Of a stretch of DNA of 64,000 nucleotides, positions 53,989 to 63,272 are shown one piece after another. The notes under the pieces were generated by a model that was not told the origin of the DNA, did not search any database, and worked only from the letters and a program-made list of their open reading frames with translations. The first letter of the stretch is position 1; each line of letters starts with the position of its first letter. A program made the position numbers and the translations under genes. This stretch comes from an uncultured Pelagibacteraceae bacterium (GTDB lineage Bacteria; Pseudomonadota; Alphaproteobacteria; Pelagibacterales; Pelagibacteraceae), in the NCBI GenBank assembly GCA_902623735.1, contig CACNUU010000004.1, forward strand, positions 25,540 to 89,539. The letters are read 5' to 3'.

Positions 53989-55152
53989 ATGGAATTAGCA
54001 AAAAGTTTGAATAGATTGGGTACAGAAACAGCGTTTTCAGTATTGGCAGAGGCAAAAAAATTAGAGGCTCAAGGTAAACCAATGATACACTTAGGTTTAG
54101 GCCAGCCAGATTTTAAAACACCAAAACACGTTGTTGAGGCAGCAAAGAAAGCTTTAGACGACGGACATCATGGTTATGTTATGTCAAATGGAATTCCAGA
54201 ATGCAGGCAAGCTGTTACTAGATGGATAAAAAAACGTTACAGTGTAGATATTGATTTTGAGAGAATTTTGATTATGCCTGGTGGAAAACCTACAATGACT
54301 TACGCAATTCAGTGTTTTGGAGAACCAGGTGCTGAAATCATTCACCCGACTCCTGCATTTCCAATATATGAGTCAATGATTAACTATACTGGTTCAACTG
54401 CGGTGCCTTACGATTTGACAGAAGATAAGGATTTAAAATTTAATCCTGAAAAAATTTTATCACTAATTACGGATAAGACGAGATTATTAATTTTAATAAA
54501 TCCAAATAATCCCACTGGAAGCTTTGTTGATAAAGCTGATATAGATGTTTTAGCTGAGGGATTGAAAAAACATCCACACGTAACAATTTTAAGTGATGAA
54601 ATTTATAGTAGACAAATTTTTGATGGAAAAGAAATGCCATCATTTTTTAATTATCCAGAGTTAAGAGAAAGGTTAATCGTTCTTGAAGGATGGAGTAAAG
54701 CATATTCTATGACTGGGTGGAGATTGGGTTGGAGCTTTTGGCCAAAAAATTTAGTTGAACATGTAAATAAACTTTTAATTAACAGTGTCTCATGTGTAAA
54801 TGCTGCAGCACAGTTTGCAGGTATAGCTGCTTTAGATGGACCAGATGATTCAATTGATGAGATGATGGTAAAGTTCACACAAAGAAGGGATTTAATTCAT
54901 AAGGGATTAAATGAATTACCGGGTGTTGAATGTAGTTTACCAGGTGGAGCATTTTACGCGTTTCCAAAAGTAATTGGGACAGGCATGAATGGTGCAGAAT
55001 TCTGTAAAAAAGCTATGCATGAAGCTGGCGTAGCAATAGTACCAGGAACGGCATTTGGTAAAACTTGCAATGATTATGTTCGATTTAGTTTTGCTGCATC
55101 ACGAGATAATATTTCTCAAGCACTTGAGAATATTAAAAAAATGCTTGGTTAA
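53989..55152 (+). CDS. Class I/II PLP-dependent aminotransferase
   Basis: This 387-residue fold-type I aminotransferase has IHLGLGQPDFKTPKHV, NPNNPTGSFVDK, ILSDEIYSRQIFDG and the PLP lysine in EGWSKAYSMTGWRLGW (Lys near residue 237). VRFSFAASRDNI carries the carboxylate-binding Arg. The likely role is an aspartate-, alanine- or glyoxylate-type transamination; the neighbours suggest amination of a 2-oxoacid made by the oxidases. A ribosome-binding AAAGGA precedes the ATG. Confidence 0.9.
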   Translation: MELAKSLNRLGTETAFSVLAEAKKLEAQGKPMIHLGLGQPDFKTPKHVVEAAKKALDDGHHGYVMSNGIPECRQAVTRWIKKRYSVDIDFERILIMPGGKPTMTYAIQCFGEPGAEIIHPTPAFPIYESMINYTGSTAVPYDLTEDKDLKFNPEKILSLITDKTRLLILINPNNPTGSFVDKADIDVLAEGLKKHPHVTILSDEIYSRQIFDGKEMPSFFNYPELRERLIVLEGWSKAYSMTGWRLGWSFWPKNLVEHVNKLLINSVSCVNAAAQFAGIAALDGPDDSIDEMMVKFTQRRDLIHKGLNELPGVECSLPGGAFYAFPKVIGTGMNGAEFCKKAMHEAGVAIVPGTAFGKTCNDYVRFSFAASRDNISQALENIKKMLG

Positions 55153-55195
55153 TTTCAGTATATTTCTATCTATTATTTTTATAGTATAAAAATAT

Positions 55196-56569
55196 ATGAA
55201 TGAGCAAATTCAGTCAGAATTAAAAAATCTTTTAAATTCAAGATTTTCTACTTCTCAATCAACAAGAGCAAATTATGCTAGAGGAGAGGATACTTACGAT
55301 CCGATTTTATCTAAGGCGGTAGTTTTCCCAGAAACAAATGAAGAGGTCTCAAAAATTTTGAAACTATGTAATCAACATAGAATACCAGTGGTACCTTTTG
55401 GTACAGGAACGTCTTTAGAAGGAAATGTAGTTGGTAATGAAGAAGGCATTACTGTTTGCCTAGAAAAGATGAATAAAATTCTTAGTGTAAATGTTGAAGA
55501 TTTTGACTGTAGAGTACAAGCGTGTGTTACGAAAGAGCAACTTAATGATTATCTGAGAGAGGATGGAGTTTTTTTTCCAATTGATCCTGGTGCTAATGCA
55601 GCAATAGGAGGCATGGCCTCAACCTCAGCATCCGGCACAATGGCAGTTAAATATGGCACAATGAAAACTGTCATAACTGGTCTTACAGTAGTACTCCCAA
55701 ATGGTGACATCATAAAAACTGGAACCAGAACTAAAAAAACTTCCGCAGGATATAACTTAACAAATTTGTTTATAGGTTCTGAAGGCACATTAGGCATAAT
55801 AACGGAAATCCAATTAAGATTATCGCCAATTCCAGAGAGTATTATGAGTGCTGTTTGTCATTTTCCCACATTAGAAATGGCAGTTCAAACTGCCCAACAA
55901 GTAATTCAATATGGTGTCCCAATCGCAAGAATTGAAATGCTTAATAAGGATCAAATGGAAATAAGTATAAATTATTCAAAATTAAAAGACATTAAGGCAG
56001 TTCCAACACTATTTTTTGAATTTCATGGATCAGAAACATCAAATCAAGAAAATATAAAAGTTGTTGAAGAAATTTCAAATGAGAATAATGGAAGCTCATT
56101 TAAATGGGCCAAAGACCTAGAAGAGAGAAATAAACTGTGGCAAGCTAGATGGGATGTTTATTATTCAGTAAAGGCTTTAATAAATAATGGTAGAGTATAT
56201 TCAACAGATGTGTGTCTACCAATTTCAAAAATTACTGAGTGTGTTAAATTTGCAGAGGCAGAAACAGAAAAATTAGGCCTCAGAGCTCCAATGGTTGGTC
56301 ATTTAGGGGATGGAAATTTTCATGTACTTTTACCTTATGATCCATCTCAAAAAGAAACATATAAAAAAATAAGGGACTTTAGTGATTTGCTTATCAAAAA
56401 AACCTTAGAATTAAATGGAACTATAACAGGAGAACATGGAGTTGGATTGCATAAGAAAGCTTATTTATTAAAAGAACATGGTGATAATATTCCGTTAATG
56501 AAAATAATAAAAAGAAGTATTGATCAAAATAATATAATGAACCCAGGAAAAATTTTTGATCTAAATTAG
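55196..56569 (+). CDS. GlcD-like FAD-linked oxidase (glycolate/D-lactate dehydrogenase)
   Basis: This 457-residue VAO-family enzyme shows VVPFGTGTSLEGNVVGNEEG, IDPGANAAIGGMASTSASG, GYNLTNLFIGSEGTLGIITE and the C-terminal GHLGDGNFHVLLPYDP and TGEHGVGLHKKAYL. These are the FAD-binding and metal-binding motifs of GlcD and D-lactate dehydrogenases. Subunits GlcE and GlcF are absent, so it may act as a single-chain D-lactate or D-2-hydroxyacid dehydrogenase. Confidence 0.9.
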   Translation: MNEQIQSELKNLLNSRFSTSQSTRANYARGEDTYDPILSKAVVFPETNEEVSKILKLCNQHRIPVVPFGTGTSLEGNVVGNEEGITVCLEKMNKILSVNVEDFDCRVQACVTKEQLNDYLREDGVFFPIDPGANAAIGGMASTSASGTMAVKYGTMKTVITGLTVVLPNGDIIKTGTRTKKTSAGYNLTNLFIGSEGTLGIITEIQLRLSPIPESIMSAVCHFPTLEMAVQTAQQVIQYGVPIARIEMLNKDQMEISINYSKLKDIKAVPTLFFEFHGSETSNQENIKVVEEISNENNGSSFKWAKDLEERNKLWQARWDVYYSVKALINNGRVYSTDVCLPISKITECVKFAEAETEKLGLRAPMVGHLGDGNFHVLLPYDPSQKETYKKIRDFSDLLIKKTLELNGTITGEHGVGLHKKAYLLKEHGDNIPLMKIIKRSIDQNNIMNPGKIFDLN

Positions 56570-56583
56570 TAAATAGTAATATT

Positions 56584-57537
56584 ATGAAAAAAATTCTTAT
56601 AACTAGAAAATTAATTAAAGAAAGCGAGGATAAAGCTTCAAAGACATTTGAACCAAAATTTAATACAAATGATGAGCTATATTCACAATCTAAAGTAATT
56701 GAAATGAGTTCTGGTTGTGATGGTATTTTATCTTCCTTAACAGATAAATTGGACAAAGAAACTATTGATAAATTACCTGCCTCTATAAAGATAATATCAA
56801 ATTTTGCTGTTGGATTTGGAAATATTGATCTGGAAGCTGCCAAAAAAAGAGGAATAGCAGTTACAAACACACCAGACGTTTTGTCTGATGCTACTGCAGA
56901 AATCGGAGTGCTTCTAATACTCGGTGCATGTAGAAGAGCTGCTGAGGGCATTGAGTCTGCAAGAGTGGGTGGTTGGAAATGGTCAGCCGATTATCTTATT
57001 GGTAAACAGCTTACAGGAACAAGATTAGGAATTTTAGGCATGGGAAGAATAGGTCAAAAGATAGCTAAAATTGCTAAATCCTTAGGAATGATAATTCATT
57101 ATCATAATCGCTCAAAATTGAGTGAGGAAAAAGAAGACGGAGCCATATATCACAAAGATATTAAAAGTCTTTTTTCGGTTTCTGATGTTTTGTCTATTTG
57201 CTGTCCAGCAACCAAAGAGACAGAAAACATGATCAATAAAGAAACAGTCGAGTTTTTCCCTAAAGGAGCGGTGATTACAAATGTTGCAAGAGGTGATATT
57301 GTTGATGATGAAGCTTTAATTGATGCACTAAATAGAAGAAAAATTTATGCTGTTGGTTTGGATGTTTATAAAAATGAGCCAAATTTAAATCCTGGTTATC
57401 TTAAAATTAAATCAGCTTTTATTTTGCCCCACCTAGGAAGCGCAACTAAAGATACAAGAATTGCGATGGCCAATTTAGCAATTGATAATATTGATGAGTT
57501 TTTTAAAACTGGAAATTGTAAAAATAAAGTAAACTAA
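56584..57537 (+). CDS. Glyoxylate/hydroxypyruvate reductase-like D-2-hydroxyacid dehydrogenase
   Basis: This 317-residue NAD(P)H enzyme of the GyaR/GRHPR group shows GILGMGRIGQKIAKIAKSLG, NVARGDIVDDEALIDAL with the catalytic Arg, VGLDVYKNEP with the Glu and FILPHLGSATKDTRIAM with the His. It probably interconverts glyoxylate/glycolate or hydroxypyruvate/glycerate. It follows the GlcD-like gene by 14 bases, so oxidation and reduction of the same acids may be balanced here. Confidence 0.91.
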   Translation: MKKILITRKLIKESEDKASKTFEPKFNTNDELYSQSKVIEMSSGCDGILSSLTDKLDKETIDKLPASIKIISNFAVGFGNIDLEAAKKRGIAVTNTPDVLSDATAEIGVLLILGACRRAAEGIESARVGGWKWSADYLIGKQLTGTRLGILGMGRIGQKIAKIAKSLGMIIHYHNRSKLSEEKEDGAIYHKDIKSLFSVSDVLSICCPATKETENMINKETVEFFPKGAVITNVARGDIVDDEALIDALNRRKIYAVGLDVYKNEPNLNPGYLKIKSAFILPHLGSATKDTRIAMANLAIDNIDEFFKTGNCKNKVN

Positions 57538-57655
57538 TTCTACTCTAGATTGTATATATTTTTAATTCTGCGACATCTACGTTTTTTTTTAGAAAGACTC
57601 TAATTTAAATCTGTGATTTAATTAATTCAGTTAATTAACTTTAATAGGAGTAATA

Positions 57656-58813
57656 ATGACGAAAGAAAATAAATCGTTGAAGATTAAAACATCTTCAAGA
57701 CGTAAGTTCTTTAAAACTGCTGCTAAAGCTGGAGCTGTTGCTGCAGCTACAGTTGCAATGCCAAACATTGCTACAGCAGGTAGTCACAAAGTTCTTAAGA
57801 TGCAAGCTGCATGGCCAAGTGGAGCAAACATCTTTTTTGAAATGGCTGGTGACTATTGTAACATGGTTAAAGAAATGTCTGGAGGTTCACTTCAGATTGA
57901 TCTTCAACCAGTTGGAGCAGTTGTAAAAACTTCAGAAATTGGACAAGCAGTAAGTTCTGGAGTACTAGATATGGGTCACTGGGTGACAGCATACTGGTAC
58001 GGAAAAAACCCTGCAGCGTCTCTATTTGGAACAGGACCTTCATACGGAATGTCATCTCAAGAAGTAATGGGATGGATGGAGTATGGTGGAGGAAGAAAAC
58101 TGTATGATGAAACTCTTGCAAAAGTCGGTTTTGATTATATTGGTTTTTTCCATATGCCGATGCCTGCACAGCCTTTTGGATGGTTCAAAAAGAACGTAAC
58201 AAAAGTATCTGATGTAAAAGGTATGAAGTATAGAACAGTTGGTCTTGCGACTAACGTTCTTACTGCAATGGGAATGGTCGTTAGACAATTACCAGGTGGT
58301 GAGATTCAGCCAGCTATGAAGACTGGTTTAATTGAAGCTGCTGAGTTTAACAACCCAACTTCAGACTCTCAGTTTGGTATGCAAGATGTATCTAAGCATT
58401 ATCACTTAGGAAGCTTCCACCAATCACAAGAGATGTTTGAAATACCTGTTAACAAAAAGACATACAACAGTTTATCACCAGCACATCAAGCAATACTAAA
58501 AAATGCTGCTTATGCTGCTAACAGTGATAACTACTTTAAAGCTTTAGTAAGGTACTCAGCTGACTTAGCTAAGTTGATGAATGAGCATAAAGTAAATGTT
58601 TATCAAACATCGGACGAAATCTTAGCTCAACAATTAAAAGGTTGGGATAAGGTAATTGGTGACTTTAATAAGAAAGATCCTTTCTTTAAGAAAGTTGTCG
58701 ATTCTCAAAAAGCATACGCTAAGAGAGTAATGAAATACTTGCTGATGAATCAGCCAAATTACAAACTAGCTTATGAAAATGAGTTCGGACCAATAGCAAA
58801 AGTTAAGATTTAA
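57656..58813 (+). CDS. dctP: TRAP transporter substrate-binding protein (DctP family, Tat exported)
   Basis: This 385-residue periplasmic solute-binding protein starts with a Tat signal (TSSRRKFFKTAAKAGAVAAA, then TAGSHK after cleavage). LKMQAAWPSGANIFFEMA, DMGHWVTAYWYGKNPAASLF and GMKYRTVGLATNVLTAMGM are TRAP family features. QPAMKTGLIEAAEFNNPTSD is the ligand-binding part, resembling the 2-oxo/hydroxyacid-binding TakP group. Codon choice differs from nearby genes in looking less AT-rich, consistent with high expression. A GGAG site precedes the ATG, and a terminator follows. Confidence 0.94.
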   Translation: MTKENKSLKIKTSSRRKFFKTAAKAGAVAAATVAMPNIATAGSHKVLKMQAAWPSGANIFFEMAGDYCNMVKEMSGGSLQIDLQPVGAVVKTSEIGQAVSSGVLDMGHWVTAYWYGKNPAASLFGTGPSYGMSSQEVMGWMEYGGGRKLYDETLAKVGFDYIGFFHMPMPAQPFGWFKKNVTKVSDVKGMKYRTVGLATNVLTAMGMVVRQLPGGEIQPAMKTGLIEAAEFNNPTSDSQFGMQDVSKHYHLGSFHQSQEMFEIPVNKKTYNSLSPAHQAILKNAAYAANSDNYFKALVRYSADLAKLMNEHKVNVYQTSDEILAQQLKGWDKVIGDFNKKDPFFKKVVDSQKAYAKRVMKYLLMNQPNYKLAYENEFGPIAKVKI

Positions 58814-58835
58814 TTAACTTTTCACTTAAATTTTT

Positions 58836-58860
58836 AAAGGGGGGCAATGCCCCCCTTTTT
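58836..58860 (+). terminator. Strong rho-independent terminator after dctP
   Basis: AAAGGGGGGC (58836-58845) pairs with GCCCCCCTTT (58849-58858) around AAT, followed by T's. It is the most GC-rich structure seen in the window. It lies between the binding-protein gene and the permease genes, so dctP can be made in excess while some transcription reads through. Confidence 0.95.
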
Positions 58861-58900
58861 ATTTGATTATTGTTCACAATTCATTATTAATTAGAATTTT

Positions 58901-59491
58901 ATGATGAGACCGTATATTAGATTTGCAGAAAAACTCAGTATATCAATGGGAAAAGCTTTCTCGTGGTGTATTGTAATCTTGATGGGCGGAACATGCTATG
59001 AAGTTTTTATGGCTTATGCTTTAAATGCTCCTACCTTATGGAATTTTGATTTTAGTCTTCAAATGTACGGTGCTATATTTATGATGGCTGGTGCATATAC
59101 ATTATGTACTGAGGCACACGTTCGAGGAGATGTAATTTATAGATTATTTTCACAGAAAACTCAGGCTTATATTGATTTAGTGTTATACTTTATTTTCTTT
59201 TTTCCAGGAGTAATTGCATTAGCTTTTTATGGATACGAATATGCTGCTCTTGCTTGGAAAATTAAAGAAACCAGCTGGAATAGCCCTGCACAAATCCAAA
59301 TTTATATGGCAAAATCTTTAATACCTTTGTCTGGAACTCTTTTAACAATTCAAGGCATAAGTGAAGTTTTTAGATGTATCATTTGTATACAAACTGGTAG
59401 CTGGCCAGCAAGAGGATCTGGTGATGCAGAAGAAACTGAAAAAGTATTAATGAGAGCTGCACAAGAAGGAAAAAAAGAAGATGTTATTTAG
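58901..59491 (+). CDS. dctQ: TRAP transporter small permease DctQ
   Basis: This 196-residue protein has four membrane helices and the DctQ features WCIVILMGGTCYEVFMAY, LWNFDFSLQMYGAIFMMAGAYTL (split: LWNFDFSLQMYG), EAHVRGDVIYRLFS and PLSGTLLTIQGISEVFRCII. It bridges binding protein and large permease. Its end overlaps dctM by 11 bases. Confidence 0.92.
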   Translation: MMRPYIRFAEKLSISMGKAFSWCIVILMGGTCYEVFMAYALNAPTLWNFDFSLQMYGAIFMMAGAYTLCTEAHVRGDVIYRLFSQKTQAYIDLVLYFIFFFPGVIALAFYGYEYAALAWKIKETSWNSPAQIQIYMAKSLIPLSGTLLTIQGISEVFRCIICIQTGSWPARGSGDAEETEKVLMRAAQEGKKEDVI

Positions 59492-60842
59492 TTTAACAAA
59501 TCCAGAAATAGCAATTCTTATGATGGGAATATTTCTATTCGCAGTACTATTAGGTTTCCCAATTGCATTTACCTTAATGGCGATGGGACTTGGTTTTGGT
59601 TACTATGCGTACTTTGATCCAACTAAAATGGAACACCTGTTTGATAATAGGATATTCCAACTATTTGTTCAGAACACCTATACTGTAATGGATAATAATG
59701 TATTAACCGCCGTCCCCTTATTTTTATTCATGGGATATTTAGTTGAAAGGGCAGGAATTGTCGCAAAACTATTTTTTGCAATCAGGTTAGCTTCGCATAA
59801 ATTACCCGCGTCAATGGCTGTTGCTGCTTTAATTACGTGTACGCTGTTCTCGACAGCAACTGGTATAATTGGTGCTGTTGTGACTTTAATGGGGCTTTTA
59901 GCATGGCCGGCGATGGTTAAAGCAGGATATGATAAAAAATTTGCGTCTGGTATAATTTGTTCAGGAGGTTGTTTAGGTATTCTTATTCCTCCCAGCATAA
60001 TGTTAATTGTTTATTCAGTAATTGCTCAATTATCACCTTTAAGATTATTCGCTGCAGCAATTTTCCCAGGATTGATGTTGGCTGGTTTATACATAGGTTA
60101 TGCAATTTTTAGAGCTTGGCTAAATCCGTCAATAGCACCCAAACCAGCAGCAGAGGAGATTCCTCCAACATCAGTAATCATGAAAGAAGTGCTAGTGTCA
60201 TTCTTGCCTTTATTTTCACTTATAATTTTAGTTCTTGGTACGATACTTGCCGGTATTGCAACTCCAGCAGAAGCAGCAGCAGTAGGAGCTTTTGGTGCAT
60301 TGGTGCTTTCTTATTTTTATAAAACATTAAAATGGAAAAATTTTAAGGAGTCAGTTTTTTTAACAGCAAAAACTACGGCTATGATAATGTGGTTATTTAT
60401 AGGATCTTGGACATTTGCATCTGTTTTTTCATACTTAGGTGGACATGAAGTTTTTGAACATTTCTTTAAATCCCTGGATTTACAACCTTGGCAATTCTTA
60501 ATTATCACTCAGATAATAATATTTTTACTAGGTTGGCCTTTAGAATGGACAGAAATTTTAATTATTTTTGTTCCAATATTCTTACCATTAGTGGAATTTT
60601 TTGGTGTAAATCCTTATTTCTTTGCAATGTTGATTGCTTTAAATTTACAAACATCATTTCTAACTCCACCTATGGCAATGTCGGCATATTATCTTAAAGG
60701 TGTACAATCTAAGAATGTTGAGTTAATGCAAATCTTTAGTGGTATTATGCCATTTTTAGCAATAGTAATATTAGCAATGGTATTAATGTATTTATTCCCT
60801 GGCATTGCTCTATGGTTACCAGAAAAATTATTTGCTATTTAA
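59481..60842 (+). CDS. dctM: TRAP transporter large permease DctM
   Basis: This 453-residue protein has about 12 helices and the DctM motifs AVLLGFPIAFTLMAMGLGFG, TAVPLFLFMGYLVERAG, SGGCLGILIPPSIMLIVYSV and ATPAEAAAVGAFGALVLS. It imports the solute with sodium or proton movement. It is followed at once by an amidase gene, so the imported compound may also include amides or acid derivatives. Confidence 0.95.
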   Translation: MLFSLTNPEIAILMMGIFLFAVLLGFPIAFTLMAMGLGFGYYAYFDPTKMEHLFDNRIFQLFVQNTYTVMDNNVLTAVPLFLFMGYLVERAGIVAKLFFAIRLASHKLPASMAVAALITCTLFSTATGIIGAVVTLMGLLAWPAMVKAGYDKKFASGIICSGGCLGILIPPSIMLIVYSVIAQLSPLRLFAAAIFPGLMLAGLYIGYAIFRAWLNPSIAPKPAAEEIPPTSVIMKEVLVSFLPLFSLIILVLGTILAGIATPAEAAAVGAFGALVLSYFYKTLKWKNFKESVFLTAKTTAMIMWLFIGSWTFASVFSYLGGHEVFEHFFKSLDLQPWQFLIITQIIIFLLGWPLEWTEILIIFVPIFLPLVEFFGVNPYFFAMLIALNLQTSFLTPPMAMSAYYLKGVQSKNVELMQIFSGIMPFLAIVILAMVLMYLFPGIALWLPEKLFAI

Positions 60843-60848
60843 TATCAA

Positions 60849-62177
60849 ATGACTGATGTTTTTTCTTTAAAAGTTGAGGAGATCGCCTCAAAAATTAAGA
60901 GCGCTCAGATTTCATCTGTTGAAGTCTGTGAACAATACATTGAGAGAATAAATAAATTTGATAAGGATGTTAAAGCGTGGGCTCATTTTGATAAAAAAGT
61001 ACTTCTAGAAAAAGCTTCAGAGGCTGATGAACATAGGCGATCAGGAAAGCCAGTTGGCCCTCTTCATGGTATTCCAGTTGCAGTAAAAGATATTTTTGGA
61101 ACTGTTGATATGCCAACAGAGTGTGGCACAATTATAAGGAAAGGAAAGTCTTATTCACAAAATGCTGAAGTGGTTGATCTTTTACATGCCGCTGGAGCGA
61201 TCGTAATGGGTAAAACAACCACATCTGAATTAGCTTATTTGGGACCACCAAAAACAACAAATCCTCATGATTATTCAAGAACTCCAGGTGGTTCGTCTAG
61301 TGGATCTGCAGCAGCAGTAGCTTCACTCATGGCACCAGTGTCTGTTGGTTCACAGACTGGTGGTTCAGTAATTAGACCCGCATCTTACTGTGGAGTTGTG
61401 GGATATAAACCTAGTTATGGATTAATATCTAGAAATAACATTTTAAGAACTTCATATAGTTTAGATCATGTAGGTATATTTGCAAGGAACGTAGAGGATA
61501 TTGCTTTAATGGCAAAAGTATTGATTAAAAAGGATAAACATGACCCTGCAACCATTTATTATTCAGCTGAAAATATTTTGGATGAAACAAAAAAAGGACC
61601 ATTATTTGATCCTAAATTTATTTTTTATAAAACTGATTTTTGGAAAATAATTGATAAGAAATCAAGAGAAGCTTTTGAATATTTTATAAAATCCTTTTCA
61701 AAGAATATCGAAATTTTTGATACACCATCATACTTCAAGGATATTCATAAATACCATCAAATTATTCACGAAACAGATTTAGCTAATAATTTTTCTATCT
61801 ATTTTACGAAATATAAAAATAAGCTCTCCAAATATATGCAAACAGCTATTAAAAATGGTAATAAGTATTCAGCAAAAGAATACGCAGAGGCAATTGATTT
61901 TATGAAACGAAGCTATGAGTCTTACCAAGAAGTTTTTGAGGATTATCATGGTGTTTTGTCTCCATCAAGCCCCGGTGTTGCTCCTAGAGGATTAAAAAGT
62001 ACAGGGACTGCAGAATTTAACAAAGTCTGGTCTTATATGGGAACGCCTTGTATTTCATTGCCTTTACTTGAAGGTGAAAATAATTTACCATTAGGAGTCC
62101 AATTAATTGGTGATAAGTACGATGATCATAGATTTTTGGGTGTTGCAAATTGGTTGGAAAAAGAGTGTAAGGAATAA
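60849..62177 (+). CDS. Amidase-signature family hydrolase
   Basis: This 442-residue enzyme has the Ser-cisSer-Lys triad: HGIPVAVKDIFGT with the Lys, SVGSQTGGSVIRPASYCG with the cis-Ser and nucleophile Ser, and TPGGSSSGSAAAVASLMA as the glycine/serine-rich signature. It is an amidase or related acid amide hydrolase of unknown substrate. It begins seven bases after dctM, suggesting it is part of the transport operon. Confidence 0.92.
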   Translation: MTDVFSLKVEEIASKIKSAQISSVEVCEQYIERINKFDKDVKAWAHFDKKVLLEKASEADEHRRSGKPVGPLHGIPVAVKDIFGTVDMPTECGTIIRKGKSYSQNAEVVDLLHAAGAIVMGKTTTSELAYLGPPKTTNPHDYSRTPGGSSSGSAAAVASLMAPVSVGSQTGGSVIRPASYCGVVGYKPSYGLISRNNILRTSYSLDHVGIFARNVEDIALMAKVLIKKDKHDPATIYYSAENILDETKKGPLFDPKFIFYKTDFWKIIDKKSREAFEYFIKSFSKNIEIFDTPSYFKDIHKYHQIIHETDLANNFSIYFTKYKNKLSKYMQTAIKNGNKYSAKEYAEAIDFMKRSYESYQEVFEDYHGVLSPSSPGVAPRGLKSTGTAEFNKVWSYMGTPCISLPLLEGENNLPLGVQLIGDKYDDHRFLGVANWLEKECKE

Positions 62178-62178
62178 A

Positions 62179-62355
62179 ATGAATAAAATCACAACTATTA
62201 TTGGATTATCTTTTGCAGTTTTCTTTTTGCTAGGACTGGCTACTACACTTACAAGATCAATGATGATTGGTTTTTTAGATGTTCTCCCTGTTTATTTCCT
62301 AATGGGTGCAGCTATTGTAATGATGATTTACGAAGCCTTCTTTGATAAAGAATAA
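62179..62355 (+). CDS. Small two-helix membrane protein
   Basis: This 58-residue protein (ATG at 62179, one base after the amidase stop codon) has two membrane segments (ITTIIGLSFAVFFLLGLATT and VLPVYFLMGAAIVMMIYEAF). I do not recognise the family. It is tightly packed between the amidase and the exporter genes and probably translated with them. Confidence 0.62.
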   Translation: MNKITTIIGLSFAVFFLLGLATTLTRSMMIGFLDVLPVYFLMGAAIVMMIYEAFFDKE

Positions 62356-62367
62356 TCAAAAAATTTC

Positions 62368-63264
62368 TTGAAAAATTTAAATAAAAGTTTTCTTCCATTA
62401 TTATTATTATTCATTCAACCAATATTTATGGCTAGTAACCTAATTGTTGCGAGAGGTGGAGTTGAATTTGTACCACCGATCTCACTTGCTTTTTGGAGAT
62501 GGACTTTAGTTTTTTTAATATTGCTACCCTTCACTTATTTATCTTTAAAAAATAAATTACAAATAATAAGAACAGAGTTTAAGAAACTTTTTTTCTTAGG
62601 ATCTATGGGATGTGGGGTTTGTGGAGCTTTCCCTTTTTTGGCTGGTAAAACAACTACCGTTATAAACATGGGTATAATCTACACATCTTCACCTGTCTTT
62701 ATCATTTTGATTTCTTATTTTTTTTTTAGCGAAAAAATTAATATAAAAAAAATTATTGGACTTATAGCATGTTTAGTTGGTGTTTTTGCTATTATTATTA
62801 AAGGAGATTTTAATTTTCTATTAGATCTTAGATTTACAATCGGTGATCTTTGGATGCTGGCTGCAGCAATTGGTTGGGCATTATACTCAATTTATTTATT
62901 TCATTGGAAATCAAAATTTAAAATTTTTGAAAGATTTACACTGATAGCATTTTTTGGTGCATTAAGTTTATTACCGTTTTATATAGTTGAAGAAATTTTT
63001 TATGAACAAACTGAATTTTCTACCAATTTTTATCTTTGGGTTATTTTTGCAGCTGTTTCACCAGGTATCATTGCATTTTCATTATACACATTGGCCCAAA
63101 ATAAATTGGGTGCATCCCTTACAGGTTTTACGCTATATGTATTTACTATTTATGGTGCTATTTATGGGTTCTTTTTGTTTGATGAGAAATTTGAAAACTA
63201 TCATATCATAGGTACAATTTTAGTTTTTTTTGGTGTTTACTTTGCTAGAAAAAAAAATATTTAA
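62368..63264 (+). CDS. EamA/DMT-superfamily transporter
   Basis: This 298-residue protein has ten helices in two EamA repeats: FMASNLIVARGGVEFVPPIS, LAFWRWTLVFLILLPF, NMGIIYTSSPVFIILISYFF and, in the second half, MLAAAIGWALYSIYLFHW and ASLTGFTLYVFTIYGAIYGF. It likely exports or imports a small metabolite. The start is a TTG at 62368, preceding conserved FLPLLLLFIQPIF. Confidence 0.9.
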   Translation: MKNLNKSFLPLLLLFIQPIFMASNLIVARGGVEFVPPISLAFWRWTLVFLILLPFTYLSLKNKLQIIRTEFKKLFFLGSMGCGVCGAFPFLAGKTTTVINMGIIYTSSPVFIILISYFFFSEKINIKKIIGLIACLVGVFAIIIKGDFNFLLDLRFTIGDLWMLAAAIGWALYSIYLFHWKSKFKIFERFTLIAFFGALSLLPFYIVEEIFYEQTEFSTNFYLWVIFAAVSPGIIAFSLYTLAQNKLGASLTGFTLYVFTIYGAIYGFFLFDEKFENYHIIGTILVFFGVYFARKKNI

Positions 63265-63272
63265 AAAATTTT

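Noticed and set aside
56421..56951. Minus-strand open frame of 176 codons
   Set aside because: It lies opposite two well-supported enzymes (GlcD-like and GyaR-like) whose motifs are in the plus frame; no protein signature on the minus strand.
57618..57638. Two TTAATTAA palindromes before dctP as an operator
   Set aside because: The 8-base words are spaced 13 bases apart, but such A/T palindromes are expected by chance in this AT-rich sequence; no protein is implicated.
57867..58288. Minus-strand frames opposite dctP
   Set aside because: Both are within a strongly supported Tat-exported binding protein; no independent evidence.
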